This document shows, in pieces, positions 1 to 6,615 of a stretch of DNA of 9,902 nucleotides; positions within the stretch are counted from its first letter, which is position 1, and every line of letters starts with the position of its first letter. Under the pieces are notes generated by a model that saw only the letters and a program-made list of their open reading frames with translations, was not told the DNA's origin and searched no databases. A program made the position numbers and the translations under genes. Source of the stretch: Halobacteriales archaeon SW_9_67_24 (GTDB lineage: Archaea; Halobacteriota; Halobacteria; Halobacteriales; Halococcaceae); assembly GCA_003022685.1 (NCBI GenBank), contig PXSV01000118.1, positions 3,473-13,374 on the forward strand, read 5' to 3'.

Positions 1-1340
1 ACGAGCGAGACCACGTTGCCGTTGCGCGAGGCGTGGATGTCACGCCCCAGCTCGTAGCCCTGATCCTCGGCGAGGTCGATGTACCGCGCGAGGTGTTCGA
101 GGTCGTTGTGCGCCGGAATCACGTGGTGGGGCTGGAGCGTCCGGAGCATCTCGTAGTGGCCCTCCTGGGAGAGGTGGCCCGACACGTGGACGTCGTCGTA
201 GATCCGTGCGCCCTGCATCCCGAGCAGGCGTTCCGACTGGTAGCGCTGGCCCTCGTTCGTCGGTTCGGGGATGACCCGGGCGCTGAAGATGACCTTGTCG
301 CCCTCGCCGAGCTGGTAGGGCGTCTCGCCCCGGCCCATTCGAGTGAGCATCGCGCGCGGCTCGCCCTGGTGGCCCGTCACGATCGGCAGGAAGTTCTCCT
401 TGCCCTCGTTCATGATTCGCTTGAACGTCCGATCGACGGACTGGCGATGCCCGAACATCCCGAGGTCGTCGGGGAAGTCCACGAAGTCGAGGCGCTCGGC
501 AGTACCCGAATATTTTTCCATCGACCGGCCCAGTAACACGGGCTGGCGACCGATGTCCTTCGCGAACTCCACGAGGCTCGTCACGCGCGCGATCTGGCTG
601 GAGAAGGTGGTGGCGACGATCCCGCCGTCGTAGCCCTCCATGCTGTAGAGTACGTCTCTGACGTGGTTGCGTGCGTGCTGCTCGCTCGGCGTTCTTCCTT
701 TGCGCCCGGCGTTCGTGCAGTCCTCGATGTAACACAGCACGCCCTCGCCCTCGCGGGCGATCTCCCTGAAACGTGGCATATCGATCGGATCGCCGATCAC
801 CGGGGTGTGGTCGATCCGTTTGTCGAGCCCGTAGATGATCGAGCCCTCGGGCGTGTGGAGCACGGGGTTGATCGCGTCGATGATCGAGTGGGTGACGTTC
901 ACGAACTCCAGATCGAGCCCCTCCCCGATCCCCATCGATTCGCCGGGGTCCATCTTCACGAGGTCGTTGCCGACCCCGAACTTCTCCTCGCTGTCGATCT
1001 GCTGTTTGATCAGTTCGATCGTGAATGGGGTCGCGACCACCGGCGCGTCGTAGCGGTGGGCGAGCTTCGAGATGGCCCCGATGTGATCGAGGTGACCGTG
1101 AGTCGGCACGATCGCCTGAACCTCGCCGTCGAGGTCGCTCATCACTCGATCGTCCGGGATCGCACCCATGTCGATCAGATCCAAACTGTGCATCCGTTCG
1201 GTTTCGACATTGTCGTGGATCAGCACCTGCGAGAGATTCAAACCCATGTCGAACACTACGATGTCGTCGCCCGCCCGCACGGCCGTCATCTGTCGGCCGA
1301 CCTCCTCGTAGCCGCCGATCGTTGCGATATCGATTTCCAT
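1..1340 (-). CDS. rnj: Ribonuclease J (archaeal RNase J, metallo-beta-lactamase/beta-CASP nuclease), 3' end cut by window edge
   Basis: The frame is open from the ATG at 1340 to the left edge (446 full codons). It reads MEIDIATIGGYEEVGRQM at the N-terminus, typical of archaeal RNase J. The metallo-beta-lactamase signature HGHLDH lies at residues 81-86 and supplies zinc ligands. Later beta-CASP motifs are visible: TGHQGEP around residues 322-328 and SGHLSQEGH from residue 387. The visible end (NGNVVSLV) looks close to the natural C-terminus, so probably only a few codons and the stop are missing. Archaeal RNase J is known as a 5'-to-3' exoribonuclease acting in RNA decay and maturation in the cytoplasm. 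In many archaea it lies next to mvk, ipk and the prenyl diphosphate synthase idsA; idsA may follow beyond the left edge (inference). The start is supported by GGGAGTGA five bases upstream of the ATG. Confidence 0.95.
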   Translation of the reverse strand, partial: MEIDIATIGGYEEVGRQMTAVRAGDDIVVFDMGLNLSQVLIHDNVETERMHSLDLIDMGAIPDDRVMSDLDGEVQAIVPTHGHLDHIGAISKLAHRYDAPVVATPFTIELIKQQIDSEEKFGVGNDLVKMDPGESMGIGEGLDLEFVNVTHSIIDAINPVLHTPEGSIIYGLDKRIDHTPVIGDPIDMPRFREIAREGEGVLCYIEDCTNAGRKGRTPSEQHARNHVRDVLYSMEGYDGGIVATTFSSQIARVTSLVEFAKDIGRQPVLLGRSMEKYSGTAERLDFVDFPDDLGMFGHRQSVDRTFKRIMNEGKENFLPIVTGHQGEPRAMLTRMGRGETPYQLGEGDKVIFSARVIPEPTNEGQRYQSERLLGMQGARIYDDVHVSGHLSQEGHYEMLRTLQPHHVIPAHNDLEHLARYIDLAEDQGYELGRDIHASRNGNVVSL

Positions 1341-1345
1341 TGTTG

Positions 1346-1353
1346 TCACTCCC
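1346..1353 (-). promoter_or_regulatory. Candidate Shine-Dalgarno site of rnj
   Basis: On the minus strand GGGAGTGA lies five bases before the rnj ATG. It resembles the 16S-complementary GGAGGTGA. A ribosome site of this kind fits a leadered mRNA, in contrast to the leaderless transcripts common in haloarchaea, and agrees with the long leader proposed for this gene. Confidence 0.5.
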
Positions 1354-1409
1354 GAGCCGCCCGCGAGCACGCTCGAATGCCGGCTGGCGAGGTCGCGTGA
1401 CCCGCCCGG

Positions 1410-1433
1410 CCGCCCCGACCGCACTCGGGGCGG
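1410..1433 (-). other. Perfect 9-bp GC-rich stem-loop in the rnj 5' leader
   Basis: CCGCCCCGA and TCGGGGCGG form a perfect 9-bp inverted repeat around a 6-base loop. It lies 70-93 bases upstream of the rnj start and downstream of the likely rnj promoter, so it would be in the 5' untranslated RNA. It lacks a T-run and is unlikely to be a terminator of the upstream region. A role in control or processing of rnj mRNA is inference. Confidence 0.55.
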
Positions 1434-1453
1434 TCTCTCGGATGAGCCTTATT

Positions 1454-1474
1454 ACACCCCCCGGTGTTAAAAAC
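1454..1474 (-). promoter_or_regulatory. Candidate rnj promoter (AT-rich box) with overlapping inverted repeat
   Basis: On the minus strand the sequence GTTTTTAACACC is the most AT-rich stretch upstream of rnj and could serve as a TATA box. Transcription would then start near 1440-1445, giving a leader of about 100 nt. An inverted repeat, ACACC-CCCC-GGTGT (1454-1467), abuts the downstream side of the box and could be an operator. Both readings rest on sequence appearance only. Confidence 0.4.
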
Positions 1475-1523
1475 TGCGTGGCTCGGCGGCCGAGAGTGAA
1501 AATCGCCGCTTCGAGCGCATATC

Positions 1524-1561
1524 ACCGGCTGATCCCGCCGTGGAGCGGGGCAACCGGCTGA
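1524..1561. repeat. Direct repeat ACCGGCTGA flanking a small inverted repeat, upstream of the lipoprotein promoter
   Basis: ACCGGCTGA occurs at 1524-1532 and again at 1553-1561, 29 bases apart, in the same orientation. Between the copies is the inverted repeat CCCGC-CGTGGA-GCGGG (1534-1549). The unit ends about ten bases before the TATA box of the plus-strand lipoprotein gene. It might be a regulator-binding site for that gene or a leftover of an insertion event; neither is shown. Confidence 0.35.
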
Positions 1562-1570
1562 CGACCCCAC

Positions 1571-1580
1571 AAAGTATTTG
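1571..1580 (+). promoter_or_regulatory. TATA box of the lipoprotein gene (leaderless transcript expected)
   Basis: AAAGTATTTG is centred about 28 bases before the ATG at 1604. With the usual archaeal spacing of about 25 bases from TATA box to transcription start, the mRNA would begin at or within a few bases of the start codon. No Shine-Dalgarno sequence precedes the ATG, which agrees with leaderless translation. Confidence 0.6.
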
Positions 1581-1603
1581 TCGCCATTCCACCAATTTCG
1601 CCC

Positions 1604-2059
1604 ATGAACCGCCGGACGTTCGTGGTTGGGGCGGTCGGGAGTTTGACGATTGGCTCTGGATGCCTTGGACGGAGTAGTTCTGGGAACGACGAGCCGGCGA
1701 CGGAGGGAATCACGAGCCGAGAGTTCACCATCACCGATTCCGAGCCCGGGGGCCCGTTCGACGACGAGCCATCCGTCGCGTTCGACCCCCAGGCCGGTCG
1801 TGTCACGGTCACTGGGAAGATGTGGGAGGGGAATCCCTGTATGGAGACCACGCTCGAAACCGCGACGTATGACGAGAGCAACGAGACGCTCAACGTGACC
1901 ATCGGCGTCGAAAAAACGGGCGAGAACTGTCCGGACTCACTCGGCGCGATCGCGTATCGCGCTGTCGTCGGTTTCGATGACGATTTGCCGAAAACGGTTA
2001 TCGCCACCGAGCGGCCGCCCGACAGCTGGGAACCGCAAACCGCGACCATCGAGCGGTAG
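1604..2059 (+). CDS. Small Tat-exported lipoprotein of unknown function
   Basis: This is a 151-residue protein and the only convincing plus-strand gene in the window. Its N-terminus has twin arginines at residues 3-4 (MNRRTF), a hydrophobic stretch, and the lipobox-like GSGC with Cys20 as the likely lipidated residue. That is the usual layout of haloarchaeal Tat lipoproteins, so the mature protein should sit on the outer face of the membrane. A Ser/Gly/Asp-rich linker (about 23-35) leads into a small, probably beta-rich domain with two further cysteines, C79 and C109, that could form a disulfide. The composition is acidic, as expected for a real haloarchaeal protein. No function is recognised. 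The gene has its own TATA box and runs convergently toward ipk, with 63 bases between the stops. It interrupts an isoprenoid/RNase J block on the opposite strand. Confidence 0.85.
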   Translation: MNRRTFVVGAVGSLTIGSGCLGRSSSGNDEPATEGITSREFTITDSEPGGPFDDEPSVAFDPQAGRVTVTGKMWEGNPCMETTLETATYDESNETLNVTIGVEKTGENCPDSLGAIAYRAVVGFDDDLPKTVIATERPPDSWEPQTATIER

Positions 2060-2122
2060 ATCGGCAGACGGTTTCTATCGGCTCGAATCGCCTCGAACCG
2101 CAGAAGAAGTGCTTGCTGATGG

Positions 2123-2863
2123 CTACTCGCGTTTTCCGACCCGCGTTCCCGGTGATTCTCCCCGCAAGAACCCGTCGAGATCGTCGATCCCGAACACCCA
2201 CGCCGGTACGTCCATGTCGAGCAGCGTCCGGACCTTCGCGTTCATCCCACCCGTGACGTCGGTCGCGTTGCTTTCGCCCAGTGCGTCCGCGACCGCCTCG
2301 AAGGACTCGATCCGGTCGATCACGTCGCCGTCGGCGTCGAGCACGCCAGGCACCGCCGAGCACAGCCCGGCCCGGTCGGCGTCGAGGCGTTCGGTGAGCA
2401 CAGCCACGAGCTCGTCGCCGCTCACGATCGTCACGCCGCGGCCCGCGTGCGCGATCACGTCGGCCTGGAGCACGGGCACGAACCCCTCGGTGAGCAGCGT
2501 CTCGACCCCGGCGGTCGCAAGCGAGAGTCTCCCCGCATCGTCGCGCGCACCGGCCGAAAGCGGGTGGATCGGGAGTGCAGGGACGCCTCGATTCTGGAGC
2601 GCGCTCACGACGGCGTCGTTCAACTCCTGCATCGCGCCGTGGACCGCGAGCGCCGCCGCCGAGTCGTGGCTGCCGCTCGTGTCGGTGAGACCGTGTTCGC
2701 TCGCGTGGTGGTGACCGAAGCTCCCGCCGCCGTGGACGAGCACTAGGCGACCCTCGTGGTCCGCCACCGCGTCGGCAGCACGCGCGAGGTTCGCCTCGTC
2801 CAGCGTCTCGGGCTTCGATTTGTCGGTGACGACGCTCCCGCCGAGTTTGAGAACGGTCGTCAT
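2123..2863 (-). CDS. ipk: Isopentenyl phosphate kinase
   Basis: This 246-residue protein belongs to the amino acid kinase fold. It phosphorylates isopentenyl phosphate with ATP to give isopentenyl diphosphate, the last step of the archaeal mevalonate route, in the cytoplasm. The N-terminal MTTVLKLGGSVVTDK carries the conserved lysines K6 and K14. The glycine loop GGGSFGH (45-51) is followed by further histidines, and a histidine in this position is the family's catalytic residue. SGDELV (148-153) and DVTGGMNAK (202-210) match the nucleotide-binding part. Length is normal. The frame is open far upstream, but the ATG at 2863 places the conserved lysine at the usual distance from the N-terminus. 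The gene follows mvk on the same strand after a 163-base spacer, so the two kinases of the pathway are probably co-transcribed. Confidence 0.95.
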   Translation of the reverse strand: MTTVLKLGGSVVTDKSKPETLDEANLARAADAVADHEGRLVLVHGGGSFGHHHASEHGLTDTSGSHDSAAALAVHGAMQELNDAVVSALQNRGVPALPIHPLSAGARDDAGRLSLATAGVETLLTEGFVPVLQADVIAHAGRGVTIVSGDELVAVLTERLDADRAGLCSAVPGVLDADGDVIDRIESFEAVADALGESNATDVTGGMNAKVRTLLDMDVPAWVFGIDDLDGFLRGESPGTRVGKRE

Positions 2864-3026
2864 GGCACGTGAAATTCGGCTGTGATCGTCGGCACGGGCG
2901 ACGCAATGACCGACCAGCAAAGCCCTCGCGCGCTCGCCCTTTGCGATTCCGCCAGGCCCGCATGCGCGCGGGCCGTGGCCGTCCGGACCGCCCGCACTGG
3001 CTGGGGGAGCCGTCGCGTCGAATCGG
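2864..3026 (-). other. mvk-ipk intercistronic spacer with two inverted repeats and a doubtful 56-codon frame
   Basis: Two inverted repeats lie here. GGCCCGC-ATGCGC-GCGGGCC (2955-2974) is perfect over 7 bp, and GCAAAG...CTTTGC (2917-2922 with 2939-2944) has 6-bp arms. An alternating purine-pyrimidine run of 12 bases lies at 2959-2970. A frame from 3030 to 2860 begins with an ATG overlapping the mvk stop (ATGA) and ends with a TGA overlapping the ipk start (ATGA), coding 56 residues. The predicted peptide is arginine-rich with few acidic residues, unlike haloarchaeal proteins, so a real protein is unlikely. No clear TATA box is seen before ipk. Confidence 0.45.
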
Positions 3027-4010
3027 TCATCCGTCCTCCTGGCGCACGCCTTCGGTGTCGAGTTCGGCCCGGAACGCCTCCTCGCAGCCTGGCGTGTAGC
3101 GAAGCGCCGTCCGAGATCTCTCGCTCTCGTCGAGCACGACCACACAGCCGCCGCCGCCCGCGCCGGTGAGTTTTGCGCCGCGCGCGCCCGCCTCGCGGGC
3201 GGCCCACACCATCGCGTCGAGCGAGCGCGCTGAGACCCCGAGCGCGCTGAGCAGGCCGTGGTTCACGTCCATCAACCGGCCGAGTTCGTCGCGGTCGTTT
3301 TCGGCAAGTGCGCGCTCGCCCTGGCGGACGAGGTCGCCGATCGCGCTCACGGTGTCGGCGGCGAAGTCGTACTCCTCGCGGAGTTCGCGCACGCCCGCGA
3401 CGAGTGCGCCGGTGTCGCCCGTACCGCCGTCGTACCCGATCACGAACGGGAGTGCGGGCGCATCGAACCGTCGGCAGTCCTCGCCCTCCACTCGTACCGC
3501 GCTACCCATCGCCGAACAGAACGTGTCCGCGCGCGAGGCTTCGCCCTCTTGAACGTCGTGTTCGACCCGATAGGCCCGCTCGGCGAGTTCCTCCGGAGGG
3601 AGTTCGACGCCGAGTTCGCGGGTCGCGGCGTCGATTCCCGCGACCGCGACCGCTGCGGAGGAGCCCAGTCCGGCCCCGAGCGGGATCGCGCTCTCGATGT
3701 CGACGTCGAAGCCGATCTCGGATGCGTCGGCCGCTTCGCGAGCCTGTTCGACCGCGCCGTCGACGTAGCCCGTCGCCGCCTCGACGAGCGACTCGGGAAC
3801 GTCGACGTCGGGGGCGCCGTCGCCGCCGTACTCCACCGTGAAGCCGTCGAGCGTGAGATCGCCGGCGTCGACCCGGAGCCGCCCGTCCGAGCGCGCGGTG
3901 ACGTCGACGGTCGCCCGGCGCTCGATCGCACACGGGACCGCGGGTTCGCCGTAGACCACCGCGTGCTCGCCGAAGAGATAGACCTTGCCAGGGGCGCTGG
4001 AAACCGCCAT
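3027..4010 (-). CDS. mvk: Mevalonate kinase (GHMP kinase family)
   Basis: This is a 327-residue GHMP kinase that phosphorylates mevalonate with ATP in isoprenoid synthesis, feeding archaeal ether lipids. The N-terminus APGKVYLFGEHAVVYGEPA (residues 6-24) is the mevalonate kinase substrate region. The GHMP glycine loop PLGAGLGSSAA is at 110-120. The ASRADTFCS segment (158-166) holds the likely catalytic aspartate D162. The C-terminal motif KLTGAGGGGC is at 280-289. Length is normal for archaeal members. The frame is open 106 codons further upstream, but the ATG at 4010 places the conserved motif at the expected distance. The gene is followed by ipk, the enzyme two steps on in the archaeal pathway. 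The mevalonate phosphate decarboxylase or dehydratase step is not encoded in the window. Confidence 0.95.
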   Translation of the reverse strand: MAVSSAPGKVYLFGEHAVVYGEPAVPCAIERRATVDVTARSDGRLRVDAGDLTLDGFTVEYGGDGAPDVDVPESLVEAATGYVDGAVEQAREAADASEIGFDVDIESAIPLGAGLGSSAAVAVAGIDAATRELGVELPPEELAERAYRVEHDVQEGEASRADTFCSAMGSAVRVEGEDCRRFDAPALPFVIGYDGGTGDTGALVAGVRELREEYDFAADTVSAIGDLVRQGERALAENDRDELGRLMDVNHGLLSALGVSARSLDAMVWAAREAGARGAKLTGAGGGGCVVVLDESERSRTALRYTPGCEEAFRAELDTEGVRQEDG

Positions 4011-4128
4011 GCACGGCCCTCCGGCGGGGGGCCTAACAGTGTTTGCGACTCCCCCCCGATTCGGACCGCGACTGTTCGTAAGCCGATCGAACGATCGCCC
4101 GCAGGCAGATCGGACGGTCGCCGATCGA
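4011..4128 (-). promoter_or_regulatory. Likely mvk promoter region
   Basis: This 118-base gap separates the xdhC stop from the mvk start. A weak AT-richer element (CAAACACTGTTAGG on the minus strand, about 4032-4045) is centred roughly 28 bases before the mvk ATG, where the TATA box of a leaderless gene would lie. A short imperfect GC inverted repeat (about 4016-4032) sits between it and the start codon. The evidence for a promoter is positional and weak. Confidence 0.35.
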
Positions 4129-5224
4129 TCACTCGGGAGTCGTCCGGTCCGCCGTTTCGGGATCGGCCGTAGTCCGGTCGTGGATCGGTCCCTCGCGCTC
4201 CGAGAGGTGCTGGGGCGTCCGGTCGTTCGCGACCGTGAGGAGCTCGCCGACGATACTGTAGGCGATCCGGTACGGCGAGTCGCCGCCGAGATCGAGGCCG
4301 ATCGGGGTGTGGATCCGTTCGAAAGCATCCTCCGGAAGCGTGACGCCCTCGTCGGCGAACGCGTCGAGGAGCTCCTCGAAGCGTTCCGTGGGGCCCATGA
4401 GGCCGATATACGGGACCGGTGTGTCGAGCAATGCTTCGAGCACGAGCCGATCGTCGACGAAGTTGTGGGTCATCACGACCGCGTAGGTGTCGGGATCGAA
4501 CGCGACCGCGCTCTCGACGTTCGCCGGCGAACTCGCAAGCACTTCGTCGGCAGCGGGGAACGCCTCGCTCGTCGCCTGAGCACCCCGAAAACCGACCACC
4601 GTCACCCGGAAGTCGACCCGTTTCGCGAGGTCGACCACCGGCCCGACGTCGGGTCCCGATCCAAACCCCACGAGTCGGAACGAATTATAAATGCCCATGT
4701 GACGGCCCCGGCTGTCCGCCTGGCTCCCTTCGTTGACCAGTGCGATGCTTGCCGTGATCGTAAAAGCGGCCGCCCCGCCCTGCACGATCCGCAGGATAAA
4801 GAGTTGCCAGTACTGGGTCACCAAGCCAAGCGCCAAGTTGACCACGCTGAAGACGAGAAGTCCTCCGATCACAAAGACCGTCCGCTTCCCTGACGGGTTC
4901 GAGCAGGATCGTGATGATCCCGTTGCAGCCCATGCCGAGCCCCCACGTCCCGTCGTCGCCGGTGAGATCGAACGTCTCGACCCGTGGCTCGCCGGCCGCG
5001 CGGACATCGGCGGCGAGCGTGCGGACCTCGTCCTCCAGACAGCCGGCGGTGACCGAGCCCGCGCTCTCGCCGTCCTCGATCACCATCTTCGCGCCGGGCC
5101 GCCGGTAGGCGCTGCCCTCGACGTCGATGACCGTCGCGAGGACGGCCTCGCGGTCGGCGTCGAGCGCGTCGCCGACGGCCGACAGGACTTCGGTCTCGGG
5201 AACGCTCCAGTTCGAGTCACTCAT
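4129..5224 (-). pseudogene. xdhC: XdhC/CoxF-family molybdenum-enzyme maturation factor, interrupted by a transporter gene fragment
   Basis: XdhC proteins bind molybdenum cofactor and help its sulfuration and insertion into xanthine dehydrogenase-type enzymes. The N-terminal domain is intact from the ATG at 5224: SAYRRPGAKM (residues 38-47), AGCLEDEV (60-67) and MGCNGIITILLEP (98-110). After about codon 111 the match stops, and the frame runs out of phase to a TGA at 4685-4687, giving a 179-residue product. The C-terminal Rossmann domain is intact but in another frame, from about 4677 (GFGSGPDVGPVVDLAKR) through MTHNFVDDRL, PVPYIGLMGP and GLDLGG to the stop at 4129. Between the halves lies a transporter fragment. 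Judged from the usual length, about 80-100 residues of the XdhC middle are missing. The start overlaps the CoxE stop (ATGA). An ATG at 4698 could start a free 189-residue Rossmann protein, so a split but active pair is the alternative. Confidence 0.85.
4660..4894 (-). pseudogene. Fragment of a major facilitator superfamily (MFS) transporter gene embedded in xdhC
   Basis: About 78 codons read GKRTVFVIGGLLVFSVV, then a hydrophobic helix ending near a Trp, then ILRIVQGGAAAF, SIALVNEG, and MGIYNSFRLVGFGSGP. This is the third-to-fifth transmembrane region of an MFS drug/sugar-type transporter. R-x-x-Q-G in RIVQGG is MFS motif B of helix 4. There is no start, no stop and no other part of a transporter, so it is a fragment. 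It points in the same direction as xdhC, out of frame with the XdhC N-domain and in frame with its C-domain. Codons such as TTT, CTT, TTG, ATT, TAT and AAT are more frequent here than in the neighbours, which suggests an origin in lower-GC DNA. Both ends are approximate. Confidence 0.85.
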
Positions 5225-6615
5225 GATGTGGGATGTGTCGCCGAGTGGTGGTCGGTGCCGATCCGCCGCGGGTCGTACTCGTAGCCGATCCGGCCGTGCT
5301 GGCCCCGGCGATCGAGCTGATGCGCCATCTCGGCGAGATCCGCGGGACCGCTGAAGGCGAACAGTCCGTCGACGTACGGCAGCGCAGCGGCCATCCCGCG
5401 GGCGGTCGGCTCGTACTCGACGGAGGCCGCGAGCGGATTGCACCAGAACACCGCGCCAGCGCGCCGCGAGAGCCGCGCCGCCTCGCGTTCGAGCGAATCG
5501 ACATCGCCCATCTCCAGACCGTCGCTGAGCACGAACACCGCCGACTCGCGCGAGACGGCTTCGGGAGAATCCGTGCGGAGCCGCGCGAGCGACGCACCGA
5601 TCCTGGTCCCGCCGCCCCACTCGGTCTCGGCGCGTTCGAGCGCGTCGATCGCCCCTTTCGAGGTCCGCGCGTCGAACGACTCGGTGACCTCCCGGATGTC
5701 CTCGTCGAAGAAGAACACCCGCACGTCGCGCCACTCCGCCGTGGCTCGCCGGAGAAAGGTGACGAGGAACGAGCGATCGAGCACGTCGAGCACCGATCGG
5801 CTCACGTCGACGAGGAGACACGCCCGCACTGCAGTTCGCTGGCGCTCGCGTTCGGGGACGTCAATGACCGTCCCGCCAGTACCGACGCTGGCCCGGAGCG
5901 CGCGCCGGACGTCGGGCGTGTCGTCGCCGGGTCCCCACCGCCGCCCCGCCAGTTCGGCGAGCGCGTTCGTCAGCGCACGGAACGGATCGTCGAGTCCTCC
6001 CTCCGAGAAACCGGGAACGGACACCGCGGTTCGCCGGCCCGACGGACTGTAGCGCGCGGTCGTCGCCTCCTCGTCGTCGGCCGCGTTCTCGCCGCGGCCC
6101 ACGACCGCACCGTGGTCCCACCGTTTCCGATCACGGTCAGCGTCCTCGGTCCCGTCATCGTTCTCCTCGCCAGCGCGGTCGGGGTCCCCCGGGGCGGGTG
6201 CGGCGTCAAGCGGGGCGAACCCGCCGTCGGGACCGTCGTCGGCCCGTTCAGCCGGTCCTCCCGGATCGAGGCCCGCGGTCAGTCGTCGCCAGAACTCGGC
6301 GAACAGGTCGTCGAACGTCGCCCGGTCGGCACGGTCGGTGACGAGGCACGCCCGGAGCGCGGTCCGCGCGCGCTCGTGGTCGTCGAATCCGACGACGACG
6401 AGGGCGCGAGCGGCGGTCGTCGCCGCGTTCGCGGGCACGTCTACGCCGGCCCGCCGGAGCGCGCGCGCGAACCGGACGAGTTCGTCGCGAACGTGATCGC
6501 GCGCAGCGACGAAATCCGGAACGTCGGTACCGTTCGTTTTCGGAGCGCCGACACCATTGGTCGTGGGGTCGTCGTCCGGGTGATCGAGCCCGCTGGATCG
6601 CGGTTCGTCGGTCAT
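5221..6615 (-). CDS. coxE: CoxE-type von Willebrand factor A (VWA) domain protein, molybdenum hydroxylase maturation
   Basis: This 464-residue protein has an N-terminal helical part (about 35-115), an acidic Asp/Gly/Pro-rich linker (about 118-190) and a C-terminal VWA domain. The metal-ion-dependent adhesion site is complete: DVSRS (270-274), the Thr of GGGTRIG (337) and Asp365 in LSDG. The motif FWCNPL (390-395) and the following region are typical of the CoxE family. CoxE works with the MoxR-type ATPase CoxD in remodelling molybdenum hydroxylases such as CO dehydrogenase during active-site assembly. The start at 6615 overlaps the MoxR stop (ATGA), and the stop overlaps the xdhC start (ATGA), so translation is coupled on both sides. 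The protein appears intact, unlike its downstream partner. The substrate of the served enzyme is not known. Confidence 0.9.
   Translation of the reverse strand: MTDEPRSSGLDHPDDDPTTNGVGAPKTNGTDVPDFVAARDHVRDELVRFARALRRAGVDVPANAATTAARALVVVGFDDHERARTALRACLVTDRADRATFDDLFAEFWRRLTAGLDPGGPAERADDGPDGGFAPLDAAPAPGDPDRAGEENDDGTEDADRDRKRWDHGAVVGRGENAADDEEATTARYSPSGRRTAVSVPGFSEGGLDDPFRALTNALAELAGRRWGPGDDTPDVRRALRASVGTGGTVIDVPERERQRTAVRACLLVDVSRSVLDVLDRSFLVTFLRRATAEWRDVRVFFFDEDIREVTESFDARTSKGAIDALERAETEWGGGTRIGASLARLRTDSPEAVSRESAVFVLSDGLEMGDVDSLEREAARLSRRAGAVFWCNPLAASVEYEPTARGMAAALPYVDGLFAFSGPADLAEMAHQLDRRGQHGRIGYEYDPRRIGTDHHSATHPTS

Noticed and set aside
663..1400. Plus-strand open frame of 245 codons opposite rnj
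   Set aside because: It overlaps the HGHLDH-bearing RNase J coding region completely and has no domain or promoter.
1522..2049. Minus-strand frame of 175 codons opposite the lipoprotein gene
   Set aside because: It is Ser/Thr/Val-rich without acidic bias, whereas the plus-strand reading has a Tat signal, a lipobox, acidic composition and a well-placed TATA box.
2060..2122. Possible terminator between the convergent lipoprotein and ipk genes
   Set aside because: No T-run or clear stem-loop is visible in the 63 bases, so no terminator is called.
1998..2963. Minus-strand frame of 321 codons overlapping ipk
   Set aside because: It is in a different frame from ipk, extremely Arg-rich, and has no motif; ipk explains the sequence.
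3258..4172. Plus-strand open frame of 304 codons opposite mvk
   Set aside because: It is antisense to a mevalonate kinase gene with all family motifs, and shows no conserved features of its own.
3985..4893. Plus-strand open frame of 302 codons opposite the xdhC C-domain
   Set aside because: It is the antisense shadow of recognisable XdhC and MFS coding sequence; its Arg/Asp/His-rich translation resembles no family.
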